Assembly: GCA_937892155.1 (NCBI GenBank)
Contig: CALAUG010000039.1
Coordinates: 1-64,000, forward strand
Length of the DNA: 64,000 bases
Direction of reading: 5' to 3'
Source of the DNA: an uncultured Bacteroidales bacterium
GTDB lineage: Bacteria > Bacteroidota > Bacteroidia > Bacteroidales > UBA1715
The notes under the pieces were generated by a model. The model searched no databases and was not told the origin of the DNA. It saw nothing but the letters and a program-made list of their open reading frames with translations. The stretch's first letter is position 1; every line of letters starts with the position of its first letter. A program made the translations under genes and the position numbers. Below are positions 42,719 to 51,875 of the stretch, one piece after another.

Positions 42719-43051
42719 TTATTTCTGCTCTGCTGGAGCTGTATTTTTATCACCTGCGCCAGCAATTGCTGCCTTACTGATACGAACAACTGTATTGTTT
42801 TCTTTGTCTATTTTCAACAGTACAGTACCATCTTCGCGTATTTCGACAATTTTACCATAAATGCCACCGATTGTGACAACCGAATCACCTTTTTGCAAAG
42901 CATCACGGAATTTTTGTTCCTCTTTTTGTTTCTTCATTTGTGGACGAATCATAAATATGAAGAAAATCACCATGATTCCGACCAATAAAATCAAACTTCC
43001 TGCTCCTCCACCTTGTGCAGGTTCTGCCTGTAATAATAAATCTAATAACAT
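42719..43051 (-). CDS. yajC: Preprotein translocase subunit YajC
   Basis: A 110-residue SecDF-associated protein. It has one membrane segment (GAGSLILLVGIMVIFFIFMIRPQMKKQKE, split around IMVIF) and the conserved cytosolic FRDALQKGDSVVTIGGIYGKI and VLLKIDKENNTVVRISKAAI. Slightly longer than E. coli YajC at the C-terminus. It has its own -7 box, while DUF1573 and nusB lie upstream on the same strand. Confidence 0.95.
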   Translation of the reverse strand: MLLDLLLQAEPAQGGGAGSLILLVGIMVIFFIFMIRPQMKKQKEEQKFRDALQKGDSVVTIGGIYGKIVEIREDGTVLLKIDKENNTVVRISKAAIAGAGDKNTAPAEQK

Positions 43052-43073
43052 ATCTATTTTTTTAAAATTTTTA

Positions 43074-43081
43074 CAAAGTTA
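43074..43081 (-). promoter_or_regulatory. -7 promoter box of yajC
   Basis: CAAAGTTA on plus (TAACTTTG on minus), 22 bases before the ATG at 43051. Confidence 0.5.
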
Positions 43082-43134
43082 CACGAATCATCCAAATTAC
43101 AAATGTCTAAATGACATTTGCAACCGAAATATCA

Positions 43135-43551
43135 TTATTGTTCCACCACTTGCGCAGTAAACTGCAATATATTACGTGACGGAGTGGTATTGGAATACAC
43201 ACTAACCTGTTTTGTTTTATTTCCGAAACTTTGGTGTTGTGTATCAAACTTAACTTTTATTTTACCTTTTTCTCCTGGTTTCACAGGCTCTTTTGTCCAA
43301 TCAGGAGTAGTACAGCCACAAGAAGGATCAACCTCTTCTATGATAAGATCTACCTTACCCGTGTTTTCAAACGTATATGTATGTTCCACAACCTCACCTT
43401 TCACAATTTGACCAAAATCATAATTTTTTTGTTCGAACGTGATTGAAGTAATCGTATCCGTTTGCTGCTGTGTTTCCTGCTTTGAAGCGCCACCGTTACA
43501 TGACCACAAGAATGAAGACGCTATTGTAAAAAGTAAAACTATTCTTTTCAT
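43135..43551 (-). CDS. DUF1573 lipoprotein (second copy)
   Basis: A 138-residue lipoprotein (signal IVLLFTIASSFLWSCNGG, Cys18) with a DUF1573 domain: FEQKNYDFGQIVKGEVVEHTY, VDLIIEEVDPSCGCTTPDW, GKIKVKFDTQHQSFGNKTK. It is a shorter relative of the product at 21768. The start overlaps the nusB stop by four bases. In Bacteroidota a DUF1573 gene commonly lies between nusB and yajC. Function unknown. Confidence 0.92.
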   Translation of the reverse strand: MKRIVLLFTIASSFLWSCNGGASKQETQQQTDTITSITFEQKNYDFGQIVKGEVVEHTYTFENTGKVDLIIEEVDPSCGCTTPDWTKEPVKPGEKGKIKVKFDTQHQSFGNKTKQVSVYSNTTPSRNILQFTAQVVEQ

Positions 43552-44519
43552 ATTTTTTCTATTAAACCACGACCAACTTTCTTTATTTTCCCTTCATTTT
43601 TCAATTCCTCAGAAACTTTATATAACACGCCATTCACGAAATTTCCACTTTTTGATGTGCTGTACCATTTGGCAAGTTCAATATATTCATTCATTGAAAC
43701 AGGAAGCGGGATTTCTTTAAAAACCATCATTTCCGTCACGGCCATTTGCATGACAATAATGTCCATTTCTGCGATACGCGACAAATCCCAATTTTTCAGA
43801 TTTGCTTCAATATGCGCCTGTATGTCGTCCCACTTTGCGAGTGTTTCATGGAACAATGTAAAACCGAAATCACGGGTCTCATTATCGGCAAACATCGGTA
43901 ATATTGCACCACCCTGAGGATTTTGTTCCGAGAAATCACGGATTGTTTTCTCAACCATAGCAATCACATTGTCCGTATCATCATTCCAAAACACGGAATT
44001 GTCTTCAAATGTTTCGAACAGCAATTCTGTTTCAGCAATAACATTCATGAGAACAGTACGGACAAAATTTTTATCAGCCTCGTACGTGTCTTCACTTTGA
44101 ATATATGCTTCGTAAAAATCCGTTTCCGGAGAAATGATATCATTGTAGATTTTTCTGAAAGCGTTATCGTACAACACCATCGGTATTTTTTTCTCATCAA
44201 GCAAAGCCTGCAATGTTGCATTGTCGTCCAACTGACGAAGTACACGATTATCGGCAAAACGTTGTAAACGCTGCCATTCCGCATCATTTTTTATTTGCCT
44301 GTCCTGAATTAAAGAAATACGATTTTCGACATAACGGCGCAAGTCCGCTAATATTGACAACAATATCAGATACTGCTCGTATGACTTACTCAAACTGATG
44401 CTTAATTCTTTTGAAAATGCACCTTCATCAGGATTTTCAGATCGTCTAAAGGCATACAATGTTTGTAAGACCTTTATTCTTATAAGGTGACGACTAATCA
44501 TACTAACCTTGCGTTCCAT
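43548..44519 (-). CDS. nusB: Transcription antitermination factor NusB, long form
   Basis: A 323-residue protein, about twice the length of E. coli NusB. The NusB core is at ~190-310 (NLKNWDLSRIAEMDIIVMQMAVTEMM, split; PVSMNEYIELAKWYSTSKSGNFVNGVLYKV). The N-terminal ~180 residues (MISRHLIRIKVLQTLYAFRRS opening) hold an added helical region typical of Bacteroidota. It supports rRNA transcription with NusE and NusA. It is the first gene of the series nusB, DUF1573, yajC. Confidence 0.93.
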   Translation of the reverse strand: MERKVSMISRHLIRIKVLQTLYAFRRSENPDEGAFSKELSISLSKSYEQYLILLSILADLRRYVENRISLIQDRQIKNDAEWQRLQRFADNRVLRQLDDNATLQALLDEKKIPMVLYDNAFRKIYNDIISPETDFYEAYIQSEDTYEADKNFVRTVLMNVIAETELLFETFEDNSVFWNDDTDNVIAMVEKTIRDFSEQNPQGGAILPMFADNETRDFGFTLFHETLAKWDDIQAHIEANLKNWDLSRIAEMDIIVMQMAVTEMMVFKEIPLPVSMNEYIELAKWYSTSKSGNFVNGVLYKVSEELKNEGKIKKVGRGLIEKI

Positions 44520-44542
44520 ATCAATGTCCTTTTATTCGTTGG

Positions 44543-44550
44543 CAAAAGTA
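44543..44550 (-). promoter_or_regulatory. -7 promoter box of nusB
   Basis: CAAAAGTA on plus (TACTTTTG on minus), 23 bases before the ATG at 44519. Confidence 0.5.
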
Positions 44551-44654
44551 AAAAAATATAAGAAATTACGCACTATGCAGGGACAAAAATATAAAAGTGA
44601 ATAACTTGGTGATAACGAACGGGATATAAATTCCTCTTTGTTTTTAGTATTTTG

Positions 44655-44662
44655 TAAGTTTG
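44655..44662 (+). promoter_or_regulatory. -7 promoter box of the LysM gene
   Basis: TAAGTTTG. An in-frame TTG at 44660 falls inside it, so the ATG at 44681 is the start. Confidence 0.5.
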
Positions 44663-44680
44663 CTTGTTAAATTTGGGACT

Positions 44681-46360
44681 ATGAAACGACTAATTCTAAT
44701 TCAAATTCTTATAACATTTTGTTATTCAGTAATATATGCACAAGAAAAAAGTTCTGTAATAGAAACTGACACCTCTGGGAAATATTACATACACACCGTT
44801 CAGCCACAGGAGACATTTTACGGATTGAGTAAACTCTACAACGTGTCAATTGATGAAATCCAAATGTGCAACGGAAATTTAAAAGCATTGAACATTGGGC
44901 AAAACATCCGCATTCCTGTAAAAGATGAGCCTTCGAGCGAAGTCTACACACCGAATCAAATCACTGTTATCGATGGCAAGCCGTATATTGTCCATTTCGT
45001 AAAACAAGGAGAGACTATATATGGTTTAGCCAGAATATATGGCACATCCGCAGGACAAATATATTCTGCAAATCCAGGAATGTCTATCAATACTCCTGTT
45101 GCTATCGGACAGCAATTATTTATTCCTTGCTCATACGAAACGGCGCAAAGCCTTACCTCGGGCAACAAGACGCAAGATTACACCGTTGTTGAAACAATCA
45201 AAAAAGAACCAATTGAACCAACCACGGACACCGATACTGCATTGTACAAACATCAACAGATAAACGCAACACTTCTATTGCCATTCTATCTAAACAAAAA
45301 CGGAGGCAACCCTGAAGATGCTGCAATAATAAACAAGCCAAAAGAAATCTACGAGCCTACATATCAATTTCTTGAATATTACGAAGGGATGCTCATTGCA
45401 CTGGATTCATTGAAAAGCATGGGAATATCAGTCAACCTAGATGTAATAGAGTCCAACAATGATTCCGCGTCTGCCAATATTGGGAAAATAAAAACATCCA
45501 CCGAACTCATTATCGGACCAGTATTTCCCAAAACATTTCCTACCGCAGCTGCATTTGCAAAACGTCACTCTATTCCTATCATATTTCCTCTTTCAACAGA
45601 AGAAACAAATGCAACGAATCCATTTGTTGTGCAAATGAACACTCCGCAGAAATATCGTTTTAAGGCAATGGTTGACAACATTATTCAAAATCACGAAAAC
45701 TGCAACGTCTGCATAGTGTACAATTCAGAAAGTTTAGAGAAAAAAATCACAAATCAATGCAAGGCAGCTTTTAGCGAGCAAAAAGCACGCTTGGATTCCA
45801 AGCAAATATCATTTGAAGAAATTTTTTACCCTTCGGCCGGTGCAGCCGGACTGGACAAGGCTATGTCAAAGAAGCCACAAACGGTTGTCATTGTACTTTC
45901 TAAGCAACAAGCTTTTGCAAACAATATCGTGACGAAATTATATCAATCGTCCCGAAAAAGAATGATAGAATTATGGGGTATGCCACAATGGGAATTATAC
46001 GAAAATCTAGAATTGGACTTTTTATTTGACCTCAATTTCAAATTAATCACCAGCGGTGAAATCGACTATTATTCACCACGCGTGAACGCTTTCATTAAAG
46101 CATACAGAAACAGATACAACACGGAGCCAACGAAATTCAGTTTCCAAGGTTTTGACCAGACATTATTTTTCTTCCAAAAATTTGCGACAAGCGAGGATTT
46201 TATCACTGAATTACGGACAACTGCAAACACCGACGGTCTGCACGATGATTTTATATTCTTTGCGCCAAACGGTTCTACCGTAAACACTGCTTCATTTATC
46301 ATTGAATACGACAAGGCTTCGTTTACAAGAAAAGTAACGCCTTATAATCCTGAGAAATAA
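44681..46360 (+). CDS. LysM repeats fused to a periplasmic-binding-protein-like domain
   Basis: A 559-residue exported protein (signal LIQILITFCYSVIYAQ). Two LysM domains that bind peptidoglycan come first (HTVQPQETFYGLSKLYNVS and HFVKQGETIYGLARIYGTS). After a short linker, residues ~190-555 resemble type I periplasmic binding proteins (LLLPFYLN, LIIGPVFPKTFPTAAAFAKRH, FKAMVDNIIQN, FSFQGFDQTLFFFQKF). It is a common Bacteroidota architecture without proven function; it may sense or bind a cell-wall fragment. It heads a plus-strand series with MATE six bases behind. Confidence 0.88.
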   Translation: MKRLILIQILITFCYSVIYAQEKSSVIETDTSGKYYIHTVQPQETFYGLSKLYNVSIDEIQMCNGNLKALNIGQNIRIPVKDEPSSEVYTPNQITVIDGKPYIVHFVKQGETIYGLARIYGTSAGQIYSANPGMSINTPVAIGQQLFIPCSYETAQSLTSGNKTQDYTVVETIKKEPIEPTTDTDTALYKHQQINATLLLPFYLNKNGGNPEDAAIINKPKEIYEPTYQFLEYYEGMLIALDSLKSMGISVNLDVIESNNDSASANIGKIKTSTELIIGPVFPKTFPTAAAFAKRHSIPIIFPLSTEETNATNPFVVQMNTPQKYRFKAMVDNIIQNHENCNVCIVYNSESLEKKITNQCKAAFSEQKARLDSKQISFEEIFYPSAGAAGLDKAMSKKPQTVVIVLSKQQAFANNIVTKLYQSSRKRMIELWGMPQWELYENLELDFLFDLNFKLITSGEIDYYSPRVNAFIKAYRNRYNTEPTKFSFQGFDQTLFFFQKFATSEDFITELRTTANTDGLHDDFIFFAPNGSTVNTASFIIEYDKASFTRKVTPYNPEK

Positions 46361-46366
46361 CAAAAT

Positions 46367-47731
46367 ATGGCATCACCAGCTGTTTTAGGAAGAGGTAATT
46401 TACGCAACCTGCTTATTGCGTATTCGGGACCAGCAATTTTGGCGATGATGGCATCGTCAATCTACAACATCATCGATAGTATATTCATTGGACGAGGCGT
46501 TGGTGCGTTGGCACTCGACGGACTTGCAATCACGATGCCGATTATGAACCTTTCGGCTGCATTTGGCGCTATGGTCGGAGCTGGAGGAGCAACGCTCACG
46601 TCAATCAAAATGGGACAGCAAGATTACGATTCGGCAACAAAAGTTTTAGGAAACGTTGTTTCGCTGAACGTCATTCTGGGTTTCAGCTTAATGTTTTTCG
46701 GACTTTATTTCATCGACGAACTTCTTGATTTGTTTGGTGCAAGCGAAGAAACCATACCCTACGCCCGAGACTTTATGCAAATCATTTTGCTCGGAAATCC
46801 AATAACCCATTTGTATCTTGGTTTAAACAACGAAATTAGAGCTTCGGGGTACCCTCAAAAAGCAATGCGTATCACATTGTTGACAGTAGTTATAAATGCA
46901 GTTTTGGCACCTATATTCATCTTTGTTTTCAATTGGGGAATTAGAGGAGCCGCATTGGCAACAGTCACTGCGCAAACAGTTGCTTTAATTATCGTGTTGG
47001 TCCACTTAAGTAAGAAAGAAAATTTCCTACACTTCAAACGAGGCACATTCAAAGTTGACAGACGCATAACTGGAGGCATACTTTCCATAGGTATGGCACC
47101 GTTCACCCTACACTCATGTTCGTGCGTCATAGTTATTCTCATAAACAACCAATTAGCAAAATACGGAGGCGACATGGCAATCGGCGCATACGGTATTGTG
47201 AACAGGTTAATCATGCTCTTCGCCACCATTGTAATGGGTTTGAACCAAGGAATGCAGCCAATCGCGGGATTTAATTACGGAGCACAAATTTATTCACGTG
47301 TAAAAAAGGTTTTACGACTCACAATACTTTTCGCCACGAGTGTGATGACAGTCGCATTTATTGTTGGCGAATGTATGCCTGGATTGATGGTGAAAATATT
47401 TACTGACGAACCGGAATTAATATCACAATCAATTGTCGGACTTAGAATAATGGTAATCATATTCCCTGTTGTCGGATTTCAAATGGTTGCGTCAAACTTC
47501 TTCCAATCCATCGGTAAAGCACCTATGGCAGTATTGTTATCGGCTTCGCGACAATTGTTGATTCTGATTCCATTACTTGCCATTCTACCAAATTATTTTG
47601 GCACACTTGGCGTATGGATTTCAATGCCAATTTCCGACGGATTGTCAACCATTTTGGCATTCTTCCTACTCAAACGTGAAATGAAGAAATTCAACAAATT
47701 AGAAGACAAGCCTTTCACATTAACAGAATAG
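46367..47731 (+). CDS. MATE family efflux transporter
   Basis: A 454-residue protein with 12 predicted membrane segments and two MatE halves. Typical stretches are LLIAYSGPAILAMMASSIYNI, IDSIFIGRGVGALALDGLAITMP and VMGLNQGMQPIAGFNYGA. It exports cationic drugs or metabolites in exchange for sodium or protons; the substrate is not indicated. It lies six bases after the LysM gene and 13 before the kinase gene. Confidence 0.93.
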   Translation: MASPAVLGRGNLRNLLIAYSGPAILAMMASSIYNIIDSIFIGRGVGALALDGLAITMPIMNLSAAFGAMVGAGGATLTSIKMGQQDYDSATKVLGNVVSLNVILGFSLMFFGLYFIDELLDLFGASEETIPYARDFMQIILLGNPITHLYLGLNNEIRASGYPQKAMRITLLTVVINAVLAPIFIFVFNWGIRGAALATVTAQTVALIIVLVHLSKKENFLHFKRGTFKVDRRITGGILSIGMAPFTLHSCSCVIVILINNQLAKYGGDMAIGAYGIVNRLIMLFATIVMGLNQGMQPIAGFNYGAQIYSRVKKVLRLTILFATSVMTVAFIVGECMPGLMVKIFTDEPELISQSIVGLRIMVIIFPVVGFQMVASNFFQSIGKAPMAVLLSASRQLLILIPLLAILPNYFGTLGVWISMPISDGLSTILAFFLLKREMKKFNKLEDKPFTLTE

Positions 47732-47744
47732 AACATTAAGAGCT

Positions 47745-48368
47745 ATGGAAAACATTATCATCAGCATCGGAAGACAATACGGAAGTGGCGGCCGTTCCAT
47801 AGGTATGGCACTTTCCCAACGTCTAGGTTTCGAATACTTCGACAAAGAATTAATGATTTTGGCGGCTAAAGAAAACGGCATAGCACCGGAATTTTTTGAA
47901 ACTCACGACGAGCGCTCCATGAACATATTTGAAAAAGCAATTCAATGGTTCGAAAACAACATATCGAATGCAGAGCAAGGGAGCGTACTTTCAGCAGATT
48001 CGCTGTTCAAAATGCAGGCCGACGCCATAGAAAAATTAGCAGCGGAAAAATCCTGTATCATAGTTGGCCGTTGCTCCGATTACATTTTGAGGAACAATCC
48101 AAACTGCGTCAGCATATTCCTCCACTCATCCGAACAAGAACGAATTAAACGTATCTGCAATGGCTTGAATATTTCAAAAGACGAAGCAATAGAAAAGATG
48201 GCCATGGAAGATAAGAAGCGTGCAGCATACTACAATTTTTATTCAAACAAGATTTGGGGAAACTCGGCAACTTACAATCTATCTGTTGACGTATCAAAAT
48301 TAGGCGAAGAACAAACTGTTGAATTTATCATAAACTACCTTAAAATGAGGTTCCCAGACTATTTGTAA
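47745..48368 (+). CDS. Cytidylate kinase-like family protein
   Basis: A 207-residue P-loop protein of the 'cytidylate kinase-like' family. It has IISIGRQYGSGGRSIGMALSQ (Walker A as GRQYGSGGRSI), FDKELMILAAKENG, CIIVGRCSDYIL and IFLHSSEQERIKRI, with the lid region DKKRAAYYNFYSNKIWG. It is not the canonical Cmk; nucleoside monophosphate kinase activity is presumed only by fold. Neighbours are MATE and the lipid A deacylase. Confidence 0.88.
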   Translation: MENIIISIGRQYGSGGRSIGMALSQRLGFEYFDKELMILAAKENGIAPEFFETHDERSMNIFEKAIQWFENNISNAEQGSVLSADSLFKMQADAIEKLAAEKSCIIVGRCSDYILRNNPNCVSIFLHSSEQERIKRICNGLNISKDEAIEKMAMEDKKRAAYYNFYSNKIWGNSATYNLSVDVSKLGEEQTVEFIINYLKMRFPDYL

Positions 48369-48444
48369 CATTGTGTAAAATCAGTTGAAATCTTTCATAA
48401 ACCATAGCATTTTTTTCATTATATTAGCAAAAAATATATTTCAC

Positions 48445-49614
48445 GTGAAAAGAGTTGTTTACACTTTCGTATTATTTTTTCTTTCCCTATCTGTCTTTGC
48501 GCAAGAACAGTCTGATGGTGGAGTCATAGACCCGCAATTTTCTTTAGATTACCTACACGGCAATGTTTTAAAGGCCAAAGATATTGAAGGTAAAAATGGT
48601 TCCAATTATATTCAACTATCAGCCACGATGAAGACTGGGACACAAGACGGAAGTTTCTTTAATTGGTATAGGAAACCCGAAGTTGGTATTTCAGGATTAT
48701 ATGGATATTTAGGCAAGACTGATGTATTGGGTTCTGTATTTGCACTTTATCCAACATGGCGCTATTCATTTTTTGAAGGACATTCTATTGGACTAAACGT
48801 AAAACTGGGAAGTGGTTTTGCTTGGTTTACAAATCCACACGACAAAATAGACAATCCCGACAACCTTTTGATTGGTTCCCATTTTACCAATATAACGGAA
48901 CTTTCATTGGGTGTCTGGTTTGAATTTGTTCCAGAATGCAAAATTGAAGCTGGCGTTACCGGATTACATTTTTCCAATGGTCACACAGCAATTCCTAATT
49001 ATGGTTTGAACGATATCACTGCAAAACTTGGCGTTATATACACTCCAGGAGTTCTATCAAACAAAACGACAAGGAAACGCACTTTACCGACAGAATTCGA
49101 CGACACGTGGAAAAAGACTATAGCATTTACCCTTGGAAGACACGAATTGGCATATTCGACCAAACCGGTTGACGGACCTAACTACAACATATACAAATTG
49201 TACGTTGGATTGTCAAAACGTCTGACAAAAATCAATGAAGTTCAATTTGGCGTTTCGGCAGCATATTACGAAAGTTACCACACATTTATACATTTAAGCG
49301 ATTACTATGAACATTTGCAACATTTAGGTGCTACGGTATGGACTGCACACGTTGGGCACGAATTTCTTATCAACCGCTTCGGCCTTGTTACAGAACTCGG
49401 TATAAAAGTAATCGACAAATTTTACCGTGACTACTTTATGGACCGCGATTGGGAAAAACTATGGTACAAAGGATTATTTGCCCCGAAAGCAGGATTTAAA
49501 TTTTACCCGATATGGAATTCTTTTGATAAACAAAAACTTGCATTGGGTATGTTTATCAAAACTAACGGGTTTCAAGCAGATTGCGTAGAATATAGTTTAT
49601 CATACACTTTTTAG
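48445..49614 (+). CDS. PagL-like lipid A deacylase (acyloxyacyl hydrolase family)
   Basis: A 389-residue outer-membrane protein, likely from GTG 48445, which gives the signal peptide VVYTFVLFFLSLSVFAQ; the ATG at 48385 adds an unlikely N-terminus. The barrel contains the PagL/acyloxyacyl hydrolase signature GLHFSNGHTAIPNYGLNDI, with the catalytic His-x-Ser pair and a conserved Asn. Family members remove an acyl chain from lipid A and so change recognition by hosts and antimicrobial peptides. It is followed by PBP4 after three bases. Confidence 0.82.
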   Translation: MKRVVYTFVLFFLSLSVFAQEQSDGGVIDPQFSLDYLHGNVLKAKDIEGKNGSNYIQLSATMKTGTQDGSFFNWYRKPEVGISGLYGYLGKTDVLGSVFALYPTWRYSFFEGHSIGLNVKLGSGFAWFTNPHDKIDNPDNLLIGSHFTNITELSLGVWFEFVPECKIEAGVTGLHFSNGHTAIPNYGLNDITAKLGVIYTPGVLSNKTTRKRTLPTEFDDTWKKTIAFTLGRHELAYSTKPVDGPNYNIYKLYVGLSKRLTKINEVQFGVSAAYYESYHTFIHLSDYYEHLQHLGATVWTAHVGHEFLINRFGLVTELGIKVIDKFYRDYFMDRDWEKLWYKGLFAPKAGFKFYPIWNSFDKQKLALGMFIKTNGFQADCVEYSLSYTF

Positions 49615-49617
49615 CCT

Positions 49618-51063
49618 ATGAAAAAGCAATGGATTGTACGTTTGATTTGTGCGCTACTACTATTACCAAGTAGCATGGCATTTGCCCAAAAATCAGCACA
49701 AAAAGAAATAGAAAATTATTGTTTTGACACGAAAGAATTCCAACATGCACAAGTCAGTGTCAGTGTACGGGATATAGAATCCAGCAACATTCTTGTCGAT
49801 GTCAATGGTGACAAATCAATGACACCAGCCTCCATTGTAAAACTATACACATCTGCTGCGGCACTTTCATATTTTGGAGATGATTTTCAATTTAAAACAA
49901 CCATAGGGTATACAGGTACAATTGAAAAAAATGGGACACTGAATGGTGACATTGTCATTATTGGTGGCGGTGATCCTACTATGGCTTCAAAATTTTTTCC
50001 TGCAACAAAACATTTCATTGATACAATTACTCAAGCGGTTTTAAACGCCGGAATTACAAAAATTAAAGGTAGTGTTATAATTGACTGTTCAATGTACAAG
50101 GATGAAAAAGAATCTATTCCTTCAACCTGGCTATTCGATGATTTTGGAAGAGATTACGCCGCTGGTGTTTTTCCCATATCATTCCAAGATAATATTTTTC
50201 AAATCAGCATAAAAACTGGTGAGAACAGCGAAATTATCGCAATGAACGACAGCACCGAAAATGAAGGATTAACAATTACTAATTCTGACGAATCAGCCGA
50301 CACAACTCTATTGTTACATTCTAATGCTGATGACCAATTGGTAAAAATTACGGGATATATCCCACCAAATAGAAACGAATACGTTGTCCGCAGTGCAATG
50401 CCATCGCCTCCAGACGTATTAGGTATGGAACTGCACATGGCTTTCTTCAAAAAGGGATTAGTACAATACAATCATCAGTACAAGATTTCCAAAAAGAGTA
50501 TCTCTGTCAATGTATTAAAGGAGATATATTCTCCTCAGTTACAATACATTGTTGGTATTATGAATTATTATAGCAGTAACAACTATGCCGAACATCTTGT
50601 AAAATATATTGCCCACGCAAAAACAGGAAACGGAACATTCCTAGACGGAGCTGTTAGTGTTATGGCATACATTAAATCGCTCGGTGTAAAATCTACAGGA
50701 TTGTCGTTATTCGACGGCAGCGGGTTGTCACGCACCGACATTTCTAACGCGAACCACATGTCGGAATTTTTAGCAAAAGAATATCAAGCTGTTGGCGGCA
50801 CAACATCAGCATTCTACAAAAGCCTTCCAACATCTGGCAAGACAGGTACGTTACGGAATTTTCCATTCCCTTCATATCTGATTGGGAAAGTACACGCAAA
50901 AACAGGTTCTATGTCTGGCGTAAGAAATTTAGCTGGATATATGGAAACAAAATCAGGAAAAAAGATTTCGTTCTGCTTAATGTTTAACGGATGCTTTGAT
51001 TCCGACTATCTGATGAAGGAAAAAGAATCTAAAATCCTTGAAATACTATATAACAACTATTAA
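49618..51063 (+). CDS. dacB: D-alanyl-D-alanine carboxypeptidase / endopeptidase (PBP4, DacB)
   Basis: A 481-residue class C penicillin-binding protein with a signal peptide (LICALLLLPSSMAFAQ). The catalytic SxxK is in MTPASIVKLYTSAA, the SxN in MNYYSSNNYAEHLVKYIA, and KTG in HAKTGSMSGVRNLAGY. A large insert between SxxK and SxN is as in E. coli PBP4. It trims or cuts peptidoglycan cross-links in the periplasm. Its stop overlaps the ATG of the next gene. Confidence 0.95.
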   Translation: MKKQWIVRLICALLLLPSSMAFAQKSAQKEIENYCFDTKEFQHAQVSVSVRDIESSNILVDVNGDKSMTPASIVKLYTSAAALSYFGDDFQFKTTIGYTGTIEKNGTLNGDIVIIGGGDPTMASKFFPATKHFIDTITQAVLNAGITKIKGSVIIDCSMYKDEKESIPSTWLFDDFGRDYAAGVFPISFQDNIFQISIKTGENSEIIAMNDSTENEGLTITNSDESADTTLLLHSNADDQLVKITGYIPPNRNEYVVRSAMPSPPDVLGMELHMAFFKKGLVQYNHQYKISKKSISVNVLKEIYSPQLQYIVGIMNYYSSNNYAEHLVKYIAHAKTGNGTFLDGAVSVMAYIKSLGVKSTGLSLFDGSGLSRTDISNANHMSEFLAKEYQAVGGTTSAFYKSLPTSGKTGTLRNFPFPSYLIGKVHAKTGSMSGVRNLAGYMETKSGKKISFCLMFNGCFDSDYLMKEKESKILEILYNNY

Positions 51064-51875
51064 TGTCCAACACAACCACATATTTCAAGAATAAAATTGT
51101 CTGGATTACTGGAGCTTCGAGCGGTATAGGAAAACACATCGCTTTGGCTTTTTCTAAAATAGAAGGTATTTCACTCATTGTATCGGCTCGCAGAATCGAA
51201 AAATTGGAATCTGTTGCCAAGGAATGCAAACAAAACGGCGCAAAATGCGAAGTTTTCCCACTTGATTTGGAACAAACCGAAACGCTTGAATCAAAATCAA
51301 AAGAAGCTATTGCACTATTTGGCAGAATTGACGTTTTAGTCAACAATGGTGGCATTAGCCAACGTTCACTTACCATAGAAACGCCTATCGCAAACGATAG
51401 GAAAATTATGGAAATCGACTATTTCAGTTCTATTATAATTACCAAAGCGGTTCTTCCGCAAATGATTCAAAACGGATTCGGACATATTGTAGTAACAAGC
51501 AGTATATCAGGTTGTTTCGGTTTTCCGCAACGTTCCGCTTACTGTGCGGCAAAACACGCCATTTACGGATTTTACGAAGCTTTGGACATAGAAATGCGTT
51601 CCCAAAACATTGCAGTGACGATTGTTTCACCGGGACGAATCAACACCGACATTTCTTTGTCGGCACTTACGAAAGACGGAACGCCACACGGCGAAATGGA
51701 TCCCGGACAAGCAAAAGGTTTGGATGCCACCATTTGTGCCGAGCGAATTTTGAAAGGCGTGGCAAAGAAAAAACACGAATTGTTAGTGGGCAAAGGCGAA
51801 CTTATTATGGTTCAGATTTACAGAAAGTTCCCTCGCCTATTTCATAAAATTGCAACTAAAATAAATCCAACATAA
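51063..51875 (+). CDS. Short-chain dehydrogenase/reductase
   Basis: A 270-residue classical SDR with TGASSGIGKHIALAF, VNNGGISQRS (NNAG variant), and catalytic Ser-Tyr-Lys (VTSSISGCFGFPQRSAYCAAKHA). The C-terminal ~25 residues are an extra helix with basic residues (LIMVQIYRKFPRLF), as in DHRS7-like members that attach to membranes. The substrate is unknown. It overlaps the PBP4 stop by one base and touches the VOC gene without a gap. Confidence 0.9.
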   Translation: MSNTTTYFKNKIVWITGASSGIGKHIALAFSKIEGISLIVSARRIEKLESVAKECKQNGAKCEVFPLDLEQTETLESKSKEAIALFGRIDVLVNNGGISQRSLTIETPIANDRKIMEIDYFSSIIITKAVLPQMIQNGFGHIVVTSSISGCFGFPQRSAYCAAKHAIYGFYEALDIEMRSQNIAVTIVSPGRINTDISLSALTKDGTPHGEMDPGQAKGLDATICAERILKGVAKKKHELLVGKGELIMVQIYRKFPRLFHKIATKINPT